Of a stretch of DNA of 64,000 nt, positions 1-7,600 are shown piece after piece. The DNA is from Pseudorhodobacter ferrugineus DSM 5888 (GTDB taxonomy: Bacteria; Pseudomonadota; Alphaproteobacteria; Rhodobacterales; Rhodobacteraceae). Positions within the stretch are counted from its first letter, which is position 1. Every line of letters starts with the position of its first letter. The DNA lies in NCBI RefSeq assembly GCF_000420745.1, contig NZ_ATVN01000002.1:1-64000 (forward strand), read 5' to 3'. Both the position numbers and the translations under genes were made by a program. The notes under the pieces were generated by a model. That model did no database searches and had not been told where the DNA came from. It saw nothing but the letters and a program-made list of their open reading frames with translations.

Positions 1-45
1 AACAGCATTGACGCCATCATGACATAGAGAACATAACTAATGGGT

Positions 46-95
46 GGGTCAAATCGCGGTGACAATGCCGGGTCAGTTCTCAGTGACAATCAACA
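46..95. mobile_element. Terminal repeats of an IS21-type insertion sequence (edge of element)
   Basis: Two imperfect 21-bp direct repeats lie at 46-66 and 70-90. Both begin GGGTCA and end GTGACAAT. Read on the minus strand, the edge starts with TG at 95. Repeated blocks inside the terminus are typical of IS21-family ends, and the motif resembles ends I associate with that family. The body of the element would lie to the left of the window, so neither transposase nor the second end can be seen. The integrase reading frame is destroyed exactly at this edge, which supports an insertion here. Confidence 0.55.
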
Positions 96-448
96 GTATT
101 GGGGCTAAAATGCCCGCCCTTCTGACTGGGCAACAGGGGCGCATCAGGCTGATCAAAATCCACCAGTTCTGCATATTCAGCAAGGGCACGGCGCAAGCGT
201 TGGTTCAAATAAACTGTTCTGCGATGACCGCCCTTGCTTTGTTCCGCTGACAAGATGAACTCGCTACGCACCGCCCCTGACTGCTCAAACACATCGCCGA
301 TTTTGAGCCCTGCAATTTCCTTGGCACGCAATCCGGCATAAAAGCTGACCATGACGATTGTGCGGTCACGAAGGGCGTGACGTCTTGTGGCGGTGTATTG
401 TAGAACACGGCGCAGTTGAGCTTCATTGAGTGTAATGGCTTGGCGCAT
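80..448 (-). pseudogene. Tyrosine recombinase/integrase, 3' end lost to IS insertion
   Basis: The product is the catalytic-domain start of a tyrosine site-specific recombinase. The first catalytic arginine sits in the GLRAKEIAGL block near residue 41. The KGG..RTVYLN segment that follows is the usual beta-strand region with the conserved lysine. The frame ends after 122 residues, at SPNTV, where the IS21-like terminus begins. The HxxR box and catalytic tyrosine are therefore missing and the protein should be inactive. A good ribosome site (AGGGGA) precedes the ATG at 448. The short N-terminus suggests a core-domain-only recombinase of plasmid or resolvase type, rather than a long phage integrase. 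Confidence 0.7.
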
Positions 449-1349
449 GCTGTTTCCCCTAAAAGATAACCTTATCAGTTGCTTGACTGTATAATATTAG
501 GTCTGGGGACGTCGATCAGAAGCCGAACAGCAATTCCATCAAGGCCATCAATTGGTTCGGCTAAGACCTAAGGTAATGCTGGTTACATTAGGTTTTGGCC
601 CGCTGCATATCCTGCTGGTCAGGCCACATTTGACGCCGTTATTTGCGCAAGTTGATAAATAACGATGAAGGCAGAAAAGGCTCAACTTAGGCACCACAAA
701 CGAGACCAAGGCTGGCACGCCGAATGATATAGTGCTGCGAACCCGTTCTGATGTGTGACGGTAAGCAAATGGGCTGCTCGTTGCCCGCTTCAAGTGACTA
801 CCCCATCCTCGTCGGTGGGATGCCTAAAGTTGCAAGGGAATAAATGTTTATCCAGCCAGCAGCTTCACTTGTCGGAATGGTGTTTGGTAACGTGAGTATA
901 TAGGCCGCAGAGCGGAGAAATATATGCTTACGGAAGTGAGGCGGATGACAGAGTTGGAAACAATGCCCGCCGTTTTGTAGGGTTGCCTGACCGTATGGGT
1001 CCTACAGATGCGTATGATACGCCAATAATAGAGATGATAGCAAAACCTGCTCTCCCCTGCGAAGGGTTTGGTGGTACGGGATGATAAGCGATATGCAAAG
1101 TGCATGAGCGATTTTAGATCAGAGCCTTCATCGGCTCTGGTCTGATCGCTCCTTGCAAGGCCCTAATAATACAAGAAAAGTTCAGTCTTTTATTCGAGTT
1201 AGCGGAAGTTCTGAAGGATTGAAGGACGAAGCGAATGCGAGCCGGCAATCCGAGGGACACATAGATGCGTAGCAGATATGTCGGATAATCAAAAATATCA
1301 GTGTTACCATTAAGGGCATGTCTGCCTGAATGAATGTGGGTTGGATGGC
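449..1349. other. 900-bp stretch without a recognisable gene
   Basis: No frame here has both a plausible start and a recognisable protein family. A stop-bounded plus-strand frame at about 892-1083 has a protein-like composition (ending PALPCEGFGGTG) but no start codon, so it could be a decayed remnant. A short hairpin with AGAGCC/GGCTCT arms lies at 1121-1138. It sits downstream of the DUF3768 gene but is not followed by a T-run. The stretch looks like gene-poor mobile-element backbone. Confidence 0.4.
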
Positions 1350-1667
1350 TCAATATTCCTCGCCAAGCATGATGGTGAGCACGCGGCAGGTGACATCTGG
1401 ATCGCTGGGATCAGGGGAATGCATCTGCAAGTCCAGGTCGTAATAATCGAACTTCCAGAAGATGGTGGCTGCTGCGTGCACCAATGACCCAAAGTCGTGC
1501 TCGCCATAGGGATCATTGTCAGGGGTAAAGGCATCAAACCAGCGCACCCGATCCAGCAGGTCATGTAAACCGTCCAGTGCCTGAATGCTGGGTGTGAGCA
1601 CAACGCGGCAGCCTGTAAAGGTCTGCCGTGCTTGGTCGTTTAAGTCACGAATGCGATTATCCGTCAT
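1350..1667 (-). CDS. DUF3768 family protein
   Basis: This 105-aa protein matches DUF3768 by its characteristic blocks: an LND..R start, NDPYGEHDFG at about residues 52-61, a WKFDYYD segment and the C-terminal SPDPSDP...RVLTIMLGEEY. The family is common on alphaproteobacterial plasmids and integrative elements, and its function is unknown. The length is normal and the protein looks intact. The start overlaps the upstream DUF6641-like gene by 11 bp, so the two are probably translated together. It is the last gene of the minus-strand arm of the accessory module. Confidence 0.85.
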   Translation of the reverse strand: MTDNRIRDLNDQARQTFTGCRVVLTPSIQALDGLHDLLDRVRWFDAFTPDNDPYGEHDFGSLVHAAATIFWKFDYYDLDLQMHSPDPSDPDVTCRVLTIMLGEEY

Positions 1668-2091
1668 GGCGCTTGCCCGACTTGATGGTCAGTGCCAATG
1701 CCTGATCCAGATCACCTGCAAGGGTGGCGTCGCGCAGGGCGTCCAATACCTCAGCCACTTGGGCTAAGTTTTTGGCAAAAACTGCGTTATGTTTGCCGTC
1801 AATCAGCAGCACCCGCAGCCCATAACGGCATTGCACATACCAGCCATCGTCTTGCACAAAAAACCAAGGACGGATGGTGCGCGGCTTGATCAGCTGCACC
1901 GCTTCACCAGTGTCATTGGTGACGGTGCGCTTTTGCGCAATGGTGTAGGTTTCGCCTTTGACGGCAGCGGCCAGCACCAGCTTTTGCTGATCAATTGCGG
2001 CCACGATCTTTGTACGACGTGTCGCCACAGGATCGGGCTGCTGGATATGCCGTGTCACCGATTTGAAGGTAAACTTGCTGAGATGTGTCAT
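1657..2091 (-). CDS. DUF6641-like protein of mobile elements
   Basis: The 144-aa protein is soluble and has no transmembrane segment. It carries a basic N-terminus and a central strand-rich part (about residues 55-105) ending in an LLIDGKHNAVF segment. The overall pattern and the partnership with DUF3768 fit the uncharacterised DUF6641 family, an assignment made from memory. The start is supported by AAGGAG about 8 bp upstream of the ATG at 2091. The gene overlaps DUF3768 and follows the AAA+ ATPase gene by about 150 bp on the same strand. Confidence 0.6.
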   Translation of the reverse strand: MTHLSKFTFKSVTRHIQQPDPVATRRTKIVAAIDQQKLVLAAAVKGETYTIAQKRTVTNDTGEAVQLIKPRTIRPWFFVQDDGWYVQCRYGLRVLLIDGKHNAVFAKNLAQVAEVLDALRDATLAGDLDQALALTIKSGKRHDG

Positions 2092-2210
2092 GCGCTTGCT
2101 CCTTGTGCTGCATTCACCAGCCAGCCTAGCGCCAGAAAAAATGATGGCCGACCAGAAGGTTAGCCATCAATGCCTTTTGTTTGGCGGTCCGTGGTTTCAA
2201 GCACGAGAGT

Positions 2211-2237
2211 GTGGAAAGCCCAGTCAGGGCTTTCCAC
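2211..2237. repeat. Perfect 11-bp inverted repeat after the AAA+ gene
   Basis: GTGGAAAGCCC and its exact complement are separated by 5 bases, just beyond the stop of the AAA+ ATPase gene. The hairpin would be stable, but no T-run follows on either strand. It may attenuate or end transcription, or protect the mRNA 3' end, between the ATPase and the DUF6641-like gene. It could also be a protein binding site. Confidence 0.5.
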
Positions 2238-2244
2238 GCGTCAA

Positions 2245-2958
2245 TCAGATCGAGGTGCCGTTGATCGACACCTTTGGCGAGCTGGGCCGAATGATCCGCC
2301 CCGAACTGGCCACAATGCCCACACTGGGAGGGGCGGCATGACGTACATACCCCTCGACCCAATCGATCATCTGACGCAAACTGCCGTTAAAGTTGGTCAA
2401 CAGCGTCTGCACAGCAGCAGGCGAGCAAGGCAGACCCTCTGCCCGCAAAATGTCCTGAACACGCTGCTCAATATCGCTGATACCTGGCAGGTCAACACGG
2501 ACGACCGCACAGCGATCACAAAACCAATCCGGCAGATCATGCAAATTATTGGTGGTCATAATCACAGTGCCCTTGCGATCCGTTTCAATCAGGGCGTCCA
2601 GTTGTCCACGCAGTTTCGGGCTGCATTCGTCAACTTCATCGATGATCGTGTAGGCGCGACCTGCACTATTCACCATGCGCTGCAAATCCCAATCGCGCTC
2701 AATGTCTGCCCAGTCTTTGCGATCTTTGTCGATGCGACCATTGACAGTGATGTTTGGCAATTCATCAAAGGGCTGTCCGCACCGCTCAGCGACAATCATT
2801 TTGGCGGCACTGGATTTGCCAGACCCAATAGGGCCATGCAAAATCAGGTGCTTGGTGGCTTTGCCCGCAGCATAGTCGCGGATCGTTTGTTCCACATTGG
2901 GGTCTTTGAAGACCAGATCGTTGATGGACTTGGGCTGGTGGGTATTACGAAAAGTCAT
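2245..2958 (-). CDS. Clamp-loader-like AAA+ ATPase
   Basis: This 237-aa protein has a complete AAA+ core: Walker A GPIGSGKS at residues 42-49, Walker B TIIDEVDE at 104-111 and a sensor-1 TTNN at 135-138. An N-terminal sentence of the form 'KP.S..DLVF.D' resembles DnaX/RFC clamp-loader small subunits. The segment after about residue 165 looks like a short alpha-helical lid. It is much shorter than bacterial DnaX and has no C-terminal collar domain. AAGGAGAACACC precedes the ATG. It probably acts in replication or maintenance of the mobile element together with its 276-aa neighbour; this is inference from context. Confidence 0.8.
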   Translation of the reverse strand: MTFRNTHQPKSINDLVFKDPNVEQTIRDYAAGKATKHLILHGPIGSGKSSAAKMIVAERCGQPFDELPNITVNGRIDKDRKDWADIERDWDLQRMVNSAGRAYTIIDEVDECSPKLRGQLDALIETDRKGTVIMTTNNLHDLPDWFCDRCAVVRVDLPGISDIEQRVQDILRAEGLPCSPAAVQTLLTNFNGSLRQMIDWVEGYVRHAAPPSVGIVASSGRIIRPSSPKVSINGTSI

Positions 2959-3035
2959 GGTGTTCTCCTTTTAATTGACTTTTTGGGGTAGTGAGTGGGC
3001 AGCGCATCAAACGCTGCCCATACTTGCTTGGCGGT

Positions 3036-3866
3036 TTAGGCAAATGCAGGCTCAGGGGTTTCCTGCGCGGTTTCGACAGCAGGTGCCTGCTCGGCCTCAA
3101 CGACAGCAGGTGCAGAGGGCTGCAACATCTTCTTGCTCAATGCCGCGAGGTTCGCCCGCTTTTGATCCTCCGCACTCTGGTGCAGATCACTAACAGCCAC
3201 CTTGGCAGCAGTGCTTTGGAGCGCCTTGCCCGCTTCCGTCAAAACGCTGTTCACAATGCTGGCTTTTTTGGTGCCGAAGATAATCGAGCCTGTGCCGTCT
3301 GCATTCTTGCGCACCAAGGCCAGCGAGTAGCGCTCCCCATCCGCAGGCATCAGCTCAGGTTTGAGCTCGAAAGCATCGTAGAGGGTGGGGCGATCTGCCT
3401 TTGCAAACTCAGCCTTTGCGATGCTCTGAATGGCTTCAGGGGCATTCGCGGGGGTGGTGCTGCTGGCACGGCGGATTTCGTCAATGCCGCCTTTGTGCTC
3501 AATAAACGCGGCCAGTGTCTGGGGCGTTTGGTCTTCTGCATGAGCAACCGCAATCACACGAGCATACCCGTAAAGGCGCTGCTTGATCTTCGTGTAAGTT
3601 GCTGGCGTGGCAAAAACGATGCGCACAACTTTGGTTGCAAGCGAAGTCCCGCTGTTGCCCTTGATGCCAAGCCCCTTGAGCACATCCTTGATCGCATCTG
3701 CGACATGGGGCTCTTTGGCGGCCTGCTGGTAAAGTTCCAAGCACCGCGCAAGGATTGCGTACAGCTCAGTGTTGCTGGAAGCGTAGGTGCCCAGCTCCCA
3801 CTTTTTGCGCTGTGCTACGAGCTCAGCGATTTCTGCGTCAAAGTTTGCTTTGAAAACGTTCGTCAT
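3036..3866 (-). CDS. Uncharacterised 276-aa mobile-element protein
   Basis: I do not recognise a named family. The first 170 residues are charged and helical. The block EHKGGIDEIRR at about 145-155 resembles segments seen in plasmid and integrative-element proteins of unknown role. The last 50 residues are rich in Ala, Pro and Glu and probably disordered. The start at 3866 is chosen over an upstream ATG at 3998 because AAGGAACT lies just before it. It opens the minus-strand arm, 78 bp ahead of the AAA+ ATPase, and is transcribed away from the 306-aa gene across a 175-bp divergent region. Confidence 0.7.
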   Translation of the reverse strand: MTNVFKANFDAEIAELVAQRKKWELGTYASSNTELYAILARCLELYQQAAKEPHVADAIKDVLKGLGIKGNSGTSLATKVVRIVFATPATYTKIKQRLYGYARVIAVAHAEDQTPQTLAAFIEHKGGIDEIRRASSTTPANAPEAIQSIAKAEFAKADRPTLYDAFELKPELMPADGERYSLALVRKNADGTGSIIFGTKKASIVNSVLTEAGKALQSTAAKVAVSDLHQSAEDQKRANLAALSKKMLQPSAPAVVEAEQAPAVETAQETPEPAFA

Positions 3867-4041
3867 TTGTAGTTCCTTTATGTTGTGCGGCATCATTGCC
3901 GTGAACCAAACATGCCGGATTGAGCCCTCAAACTTGACTGGCCCGCGCACCCCCTGACTGAGGTTGTTAACATTGGGCAGATCATCACTTGGCAGCACGG
4001 TGACATTGCGGCAGGCTCAGTGACGAGCAGGAGGATGCAGC

Positions 4042-4962
4042 GTGTACGAACAAGAACGATTGGCTGATCAAGCGCAGGGCCTATTCTATTTCAGGCACGC
4101 ACCGCCGTTGTTGACCCGCAACTTCGACATCCAAAGCTATCCAGCCAAACGCCCACAGCCCCCCTTCAAGGACGCAAAAGGCTGGCAATGCAGCGTCTAC
4201 TATTACTGGTGGCGCTTTCTCAAAGAGAACCACGACCTCAAATCAGGCCGATATCGGGATGCCGATGGCCCACAAGGACGGGTGGCACGGGATTTTCGTG
4301 GCATTCATCAGATGAACTTCCCAAACTGGTGGATCAGCCATGGCAGGGAATTGTTTCGTGAACCTGCCGCAGGTGGCATTCAGGTCGTCAAAGGCGTGCC
4401 CAGCCCTGCCGACCGATTGGGTCGCGTGCTGGTATCCATCCCCTTCAATGGCGATGTGGATCGCACCTTGGCAGAATTGCGCTCGATCCTTACGCCCGCA
4501 TTCAAAGATATGCAGCTGGAATTGGGACCAAGCCGCGCAAGATACCCTGTGCAAGTCACAACACCGCTTTATGCCTTGCACCGACGCTATGCTGTTTGGC
4601 GGGCACGCAGGGATAACCCCGAACTCAAGCTGCATGAGGTCGCGTTACTGGCGGGTATTCCAGCAAATGGACCAGAAGACGATCCAGACGTAAAACGAGT
4701 GCTGGCGGCTACGGCTAGTCGCTGCATCAAGGAAGCTGACGTCATCATTGAACAGGCTGGGCATGGCCTGTTCCCCATCACGAACGCCAAACAATTCGCT
4801 CAAGCCCAGAACAATCAATGTGTCGACGATGCTGACTGGGCTGATGACAGGGCTGAGATTTCAGAAAACGATCTGGCGGTGTGGTTGGATAAAATCCACG
4901 CAGATGACCCAGAGCGGGCTGCGCAGTACAAAGCAACAATTCTGCGATTGCGCGACGAATAG
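4042..4962 (+). CDS. Uncharacterised 306-aa protein with aromatic YYYWW motif
   Basis: No named family was recognised. The N-terminal half has a striking aromatic pattern: VYYYWWRFLKENHD at about residues 52-65, then a DFRGIHQMNFPNWWISHGRELF-type segment near 84-105. I recall similar spacing (YYWW ... DFG ... WW..hG..LF) in uncharacterised proteins of integrative elements, but this needs a search. The middle (about 125-200) looks like a compact helical domain; the C-terminus is acidic. The GTG start at 4042 is fixed by AGGAGG at 4030-4035. It heads the plus-strand arm of the divergent module. Confidence 0.7.
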   Translation: MYEQERLADQAQGLFYFRHAPPLLTRNFDIQSYPAKRPQPPFKDAKGWQCSVYYYWWRFLKENHDLKSGRYRDADGPQGRVARDFRGIHQMNFPNWWISHGRELFREPAAGGIQVVKGVPSPADRLGRVLVSIPFNGDVDRTLAELRSILTPAFKDMQLELGPSRARYPVQVTTPLYALHRRYAVWRARRDNPELKLHEVALLAGIPANGPEDDPDVKRVLAATASRCIKEADVIIEQAGHGLFPITNAKQFAQAQNNQCVDDADWADDRAEISENDLAVWLDKIHADDPERAAQYKATILRLRDE

Positions 4963-5105
4963 GGCAGAGTGTCTGGGAACATACTCTTTGAACATCGTTT
5001 TCAAAACACAGTCTTCAAACACGCTGTCAGACCACAACCTTTTCCCCTGCCGTGGATAAATACATGGGCAGGGCACAGGCCCGCTGCCATACGGGGAGAT
5101 CAACA

Positions 5106-5432
5106 ATGTCAATAATAGTGCTGGAACAGATCAGGCAAGAATTACTGGACTGCCGTGCCGTGTCATCCAACAGGGAGTTTTGTGAAGGTTGGCTTGCCAA
5201 GGACGAAAGCTACCTGCGTGTGTTACGCTTTCATGGCCTAGCACCCAGTGCAGACGCTCTGGGAACCTGTGCCAGCAAACTGGGCTACTATGCCTACCAC
5301 CTGCGCCACAGCGACAAACCTGAACATCTGGATTGGGTGGAGCGCTTCTTGCGTCTTCGCGGTATTTGCTTTGACACCATTGAACGTCAGGGCAAAAGCA
5401 AATGGATGACACCCACGAGGATGGGGCTGTGA
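5106..5432 (+). CDS. DUF6626-like small protein
   Basis: The 108-aa product fits the short DUF6626 pattern (from memory): an N-terminal LEQIRQELLD helix, a REFCEGWLAKDESYLRVLR block, then APSADALGTCASKL and a helical tail. The middle could be a degenerate helix-turn-helix, but that is not certain. The ATG at 5106 has GGGGAG just upstream and is preferred to a GTG at 5052. The stop overlaps the start of the next mini-ORF as TGATG, implying translational coupling. The 13-bp word AACACAGTCTTCA at 5005-5017, upstream, recurs at 7934-7946. Confidence 0.65.
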   Translation: MSIIVLEQIRQELLDCRAVSSNREFCEGWLAKDESYLRVLRFHGLAPSADALGTCASKLGYYAYHLRHSDKPEHLDWVERFLRLRGICFDTIERQGKSKWMTPTRMGL

Positions 5433-5548
5433 TGCCAAAAGGGTTTTGCGAGGGAAAGATCGCTGACGCCCAGTTTTCTGGGGACCAGTACTTACAGTTT
5501 CAGGGGGCTGTTTTCGCCCGCCCCCAACCGGGAGAGCTGTCTTGTTGA
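5432..5548 (+). CDS. 38-aa mini-ORF coupled to the DUF6626-like gene
   Basis: The ATG overlaps the upstream stop as TGATG, and the frame runs 38 codons to a TGA at 5546-5548. The peptide starts MPKGFCEGK and ends PGELSC. No homology is recognised. Support comes only from the overlap at both ends: its stop also overlaps a TTG start of the following small frame. It could equally be a non-coding spacer with a chance frame. Confidence 0.3.
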   Translation: MPKGFCEGKIADAQFSGDQYLQFQGAVFARPQPGELSC

Positions 5549-5700
5549 TTTGCGAAGTCGTTGCAAAATGCGACTGTGCTCGCTGTCAGAGACGGCCCCG
5601 CCCGCTGCCCATACCCGCACCAACCAAAAGCAAGCCGCGACCAGTCCGCAAGTCCAAGCCTGTGCCATTCAATCAAACCAAGTCTGACAATCTTAGCTGA
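5542..5700 (+). CDS. 52-aa basic Cys-containing mini-ORF
   Basis: A TTG start at 5542, with GGGAG about 8 bp upstream, overlaps the stop of the previous mini-ORF. The peptide has a CDCARC cluster near residues 10-15, followed by an Arg/Lys/Pro-rich tail (RPRPLPIPAPTKSKPRP). A small nucleic-acid-binding role could be imagined but is not shown. The unusual start and lack of a known family keep confidence low. Confidence 0.3.
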   Translation: MLICEVVAKCDCARCQRRPRPLPIPAPTKSKPRPVRKSKPVPFNQTKSDNLS

Positions 5701-5877
5701 CCACGCTCAGACAGAGCTGCTGATGGGCAGTTCGCATCGTTGTGCGCCAACACCCCCGCCAATCAGGCTGTAGGTTTCTGCACTCTTTCTGGGCGACCTG
5801 CATCAAAAACATATGGACAAGGCAAAAGTTTGACCCGACCATGCTCTTGCATAGCGCAAATGCTTGAGGACCTCAGA

Positions 5878-6322
5878 ATGCCAGTTACCTACAATCCTGC
5901 TGCTGAAGCTGTTTTCTACGCCAGCATCGCCAATGCGCCCGTGCTACTCAAAACGTTCTTTGATCAGCTGGCTGGGCATTTTCGCAAAAGGGGCGATACT
6001 TTTGTGGCCTATACGTTTTCCAATGAGCTATGGTCGCAAAGGCCAGATGCGCATCTGGGCGTTTTGGAAAAAAGCCGATGGTACAGAAGGCAAACGGGTT
6101 ACTGCCACGTTGCACTGGCAATCACGCAAGCAGGCGGTATTTGTGCGCTGTTTGCTCACACCTGCCGAGATCAAACAGCGTGGGTTTGATGCGGTGGATA
6201 AGCCAAAAGCTGCGAAGGAAACGCTGAGCTGTGACTGGTTCTTACATGAAGATGACTGGGCGCACCGTTCATCGGATGTCATCGCCGCTCTGGACGCTTC
6301 TGCCAACAAGGCTGGGCCATAA
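5878..6322 (+). pseudogene. Uncharacterised gene split by a single-base frameshift
   Basis: Two reading frames together make one protein of about 147 aa. The first runs from the ATG at 5878 (MPVTYNPAAEAVFYASIAN) to around 6035. The second continues as GQMRIWAFWKKADGTEGK to the TGA at 6322. Moving one base forward around 6033-6040 joins them without losing sequence, so an extra base is likely. No family is recognised. GAGGA lies upstream of the start. It could be a pseudogene, a sequencing error or, less likely, a programmed +1 shift. It is the last recognisable gene of the plus-strand arm. Confidence 0.5.
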
Positions 6323-6524
6323 AGGTTCCACCTGTCGGCTGGCATAACTTTCTCAATCGAAATATGCGTGCACCAATCCACTTTATTTTGAAAACTTCGA
6401 TCAGACGACTGAAGTCGGCAAAACTTTTCTCCCAGCGCATTGAATTTCAGCACTGTCTCGATGGTCTGGGTCATTTGGGTTGCGGTCTTTGAGGCCATCA
6501 TACGGTCCGAAGATTTGGACGTAC

Positions 6525-7256
6525 TTATCGTAATGAGCGCAAGCCTACCATGATTTTCTTCCACCCAAAGGGGGCAATCCGGAAAGCGAACCTGTAGGCT
6601 TCTCGTCTGGAAAGCTTGCGGAAACGTGTTGAAATGTTCCCGTCATTGATATTCACGGTGGAAGGTGTGGCGATGTGAAAAATCCTCTCACCTAACTCGT
6701 CTTTTGCGAGTCTCAGATAGAGTTCATAGTCCATCGAATACCGTGCCGACAGGTTGAAACCATACCGTTTGACAATGTCAGATCGGATGTAGGTGTTCTG
6801 CATTCCCGCAATGGTTCGATGCTTCATTAACAATGGAAGGGTCATTGCCTTACAAGGGCATAGTCTGAGCTTGCGTTGACCCATTGCGTTCTGGGAATAA
6901 CTATCGAAAAAAACCCCAATCGCTAAGGGCCGCTCATCTAGGGCTCTGAAAACATTTCGTAATGTTCCCGGCAAAATAATATCGTCAGCACCTAGATATC
7001 CAAATATCTCTCCATCTCCAATATGCTTAAGCCCTATATTGAGCGCATCTGAGATTCCCCTATCTGCCTCCTGTATCCATAATATATCCGAGTTACGCTC
7101 AGAAAAACTCCTGATTATATCATGTGACCCATCAGAGGACGCAGAATCCACAATAATCAGGCGTTTGTTCTCGTAATCCTGTGCTTCGAAAGCTTCGATG
7201 CATTCTTTCAGGTATTTTTTACAATTCAGGTTTGGTAGAACAATTGAAATTCTCAT
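6525..7256 (-). CDS. Family 2 glycosyltransferase (GT-A fold)
   Basis: The 243-aa protein shows the GT2 pattern: ISIVLPNLN at the N-terminus, VDSASSDGS at 36-44, EADRGISDALNIG at 63-75 and the nucleotide-sugar/metal-binding LGADD at 88-92. It would transfer a sugar from a nucleotide donor, probably to a surface polysaccharide; the acceptor cannot be predicted. The start at 7256 begins the Rossmann strand, and the frame upstream of it has no family features. The gene is alone, with no other polysaccharide genes nearby. It is visibly richer in A and T than its surroundings, which suggests separate acquisition. Confidence 0.85.
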   Translation of the reverse strand: MRISIVLPNLNCKKYLKECIEAFEAQDYENKRLIIVDSASSDGSHDIIRSFSERNSDILWIQEADRGISDALNIGLKHIGDGEIFGYLGADDIILPGTLRNVFRALDERPLAIGVFFDSYSQNAMGQRKLRLCPCKAMTLPLLMKHRTIAGMQNTYIRSDIVKRYGFNLSARYSMDYELYLRLAKDELGERIFHIATPSTVNINDGNISTRFRKLSRREAYRFAFRIAPFGWKKIMVGLRSLR

Positions 7257-7474
7257 TAAGCTTCCCGTTTCACGCACCGAATTAGCACTCCCCCGTGAAC
7301 GCATGTCACGGGGCTGCGCTAAGCAGATCCGGAACCAATTCACACCCTCAACTATCGCTGCAAAAGCAATGCCGGTCAAGGGTTGCAGCCGACATTCCCC
7401 AAGTGGCATGCTGGCTTGGCTGTCGGATGCCTTGCAAGGCATTTTTTCGGGTGACACCGACTACAGCGCCTTGA

Positions 7475-7594
7475 TTGATAGCTTTAGCGGAATTCTTAGG
7501 TGATGGTGACAAGCAGAACAGGAAGGTTGGTAGAAATGATCCCTGCCTTTGCGGCAGCGGACGTAAAGATAAGAAGTGCTGTGCAGCAAACTGA
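7475..7594 (+). pseudogene. C-terminal remnant of a SEC-C motif protein
   Basis: The frame ends in a clear SEC-C zinc-binding motif, [16 protein letters not shown], encoded at 7535-7582. It is preceded by KVGR and an AEFLGDGD stretch, and opens only at a TTG. Just upstream, in another frame (about 7410-7480), [18 protein letters not shown] resembles a helical part of DUF1186-type proteins, which often end in SEC-C. This suggests a larger gene reduced by deletion and frameshift. The motif itself is clear; the parent family is inference. Confidence 0.5.
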
Positions 7595-7600
7595 ATGATG

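Noticed and set aside
6028-6564. 178-codon minus-strand frame
   Set aside because: Half is antisense to the frameshifted gene and the rest has no recognisable feature or start signal.
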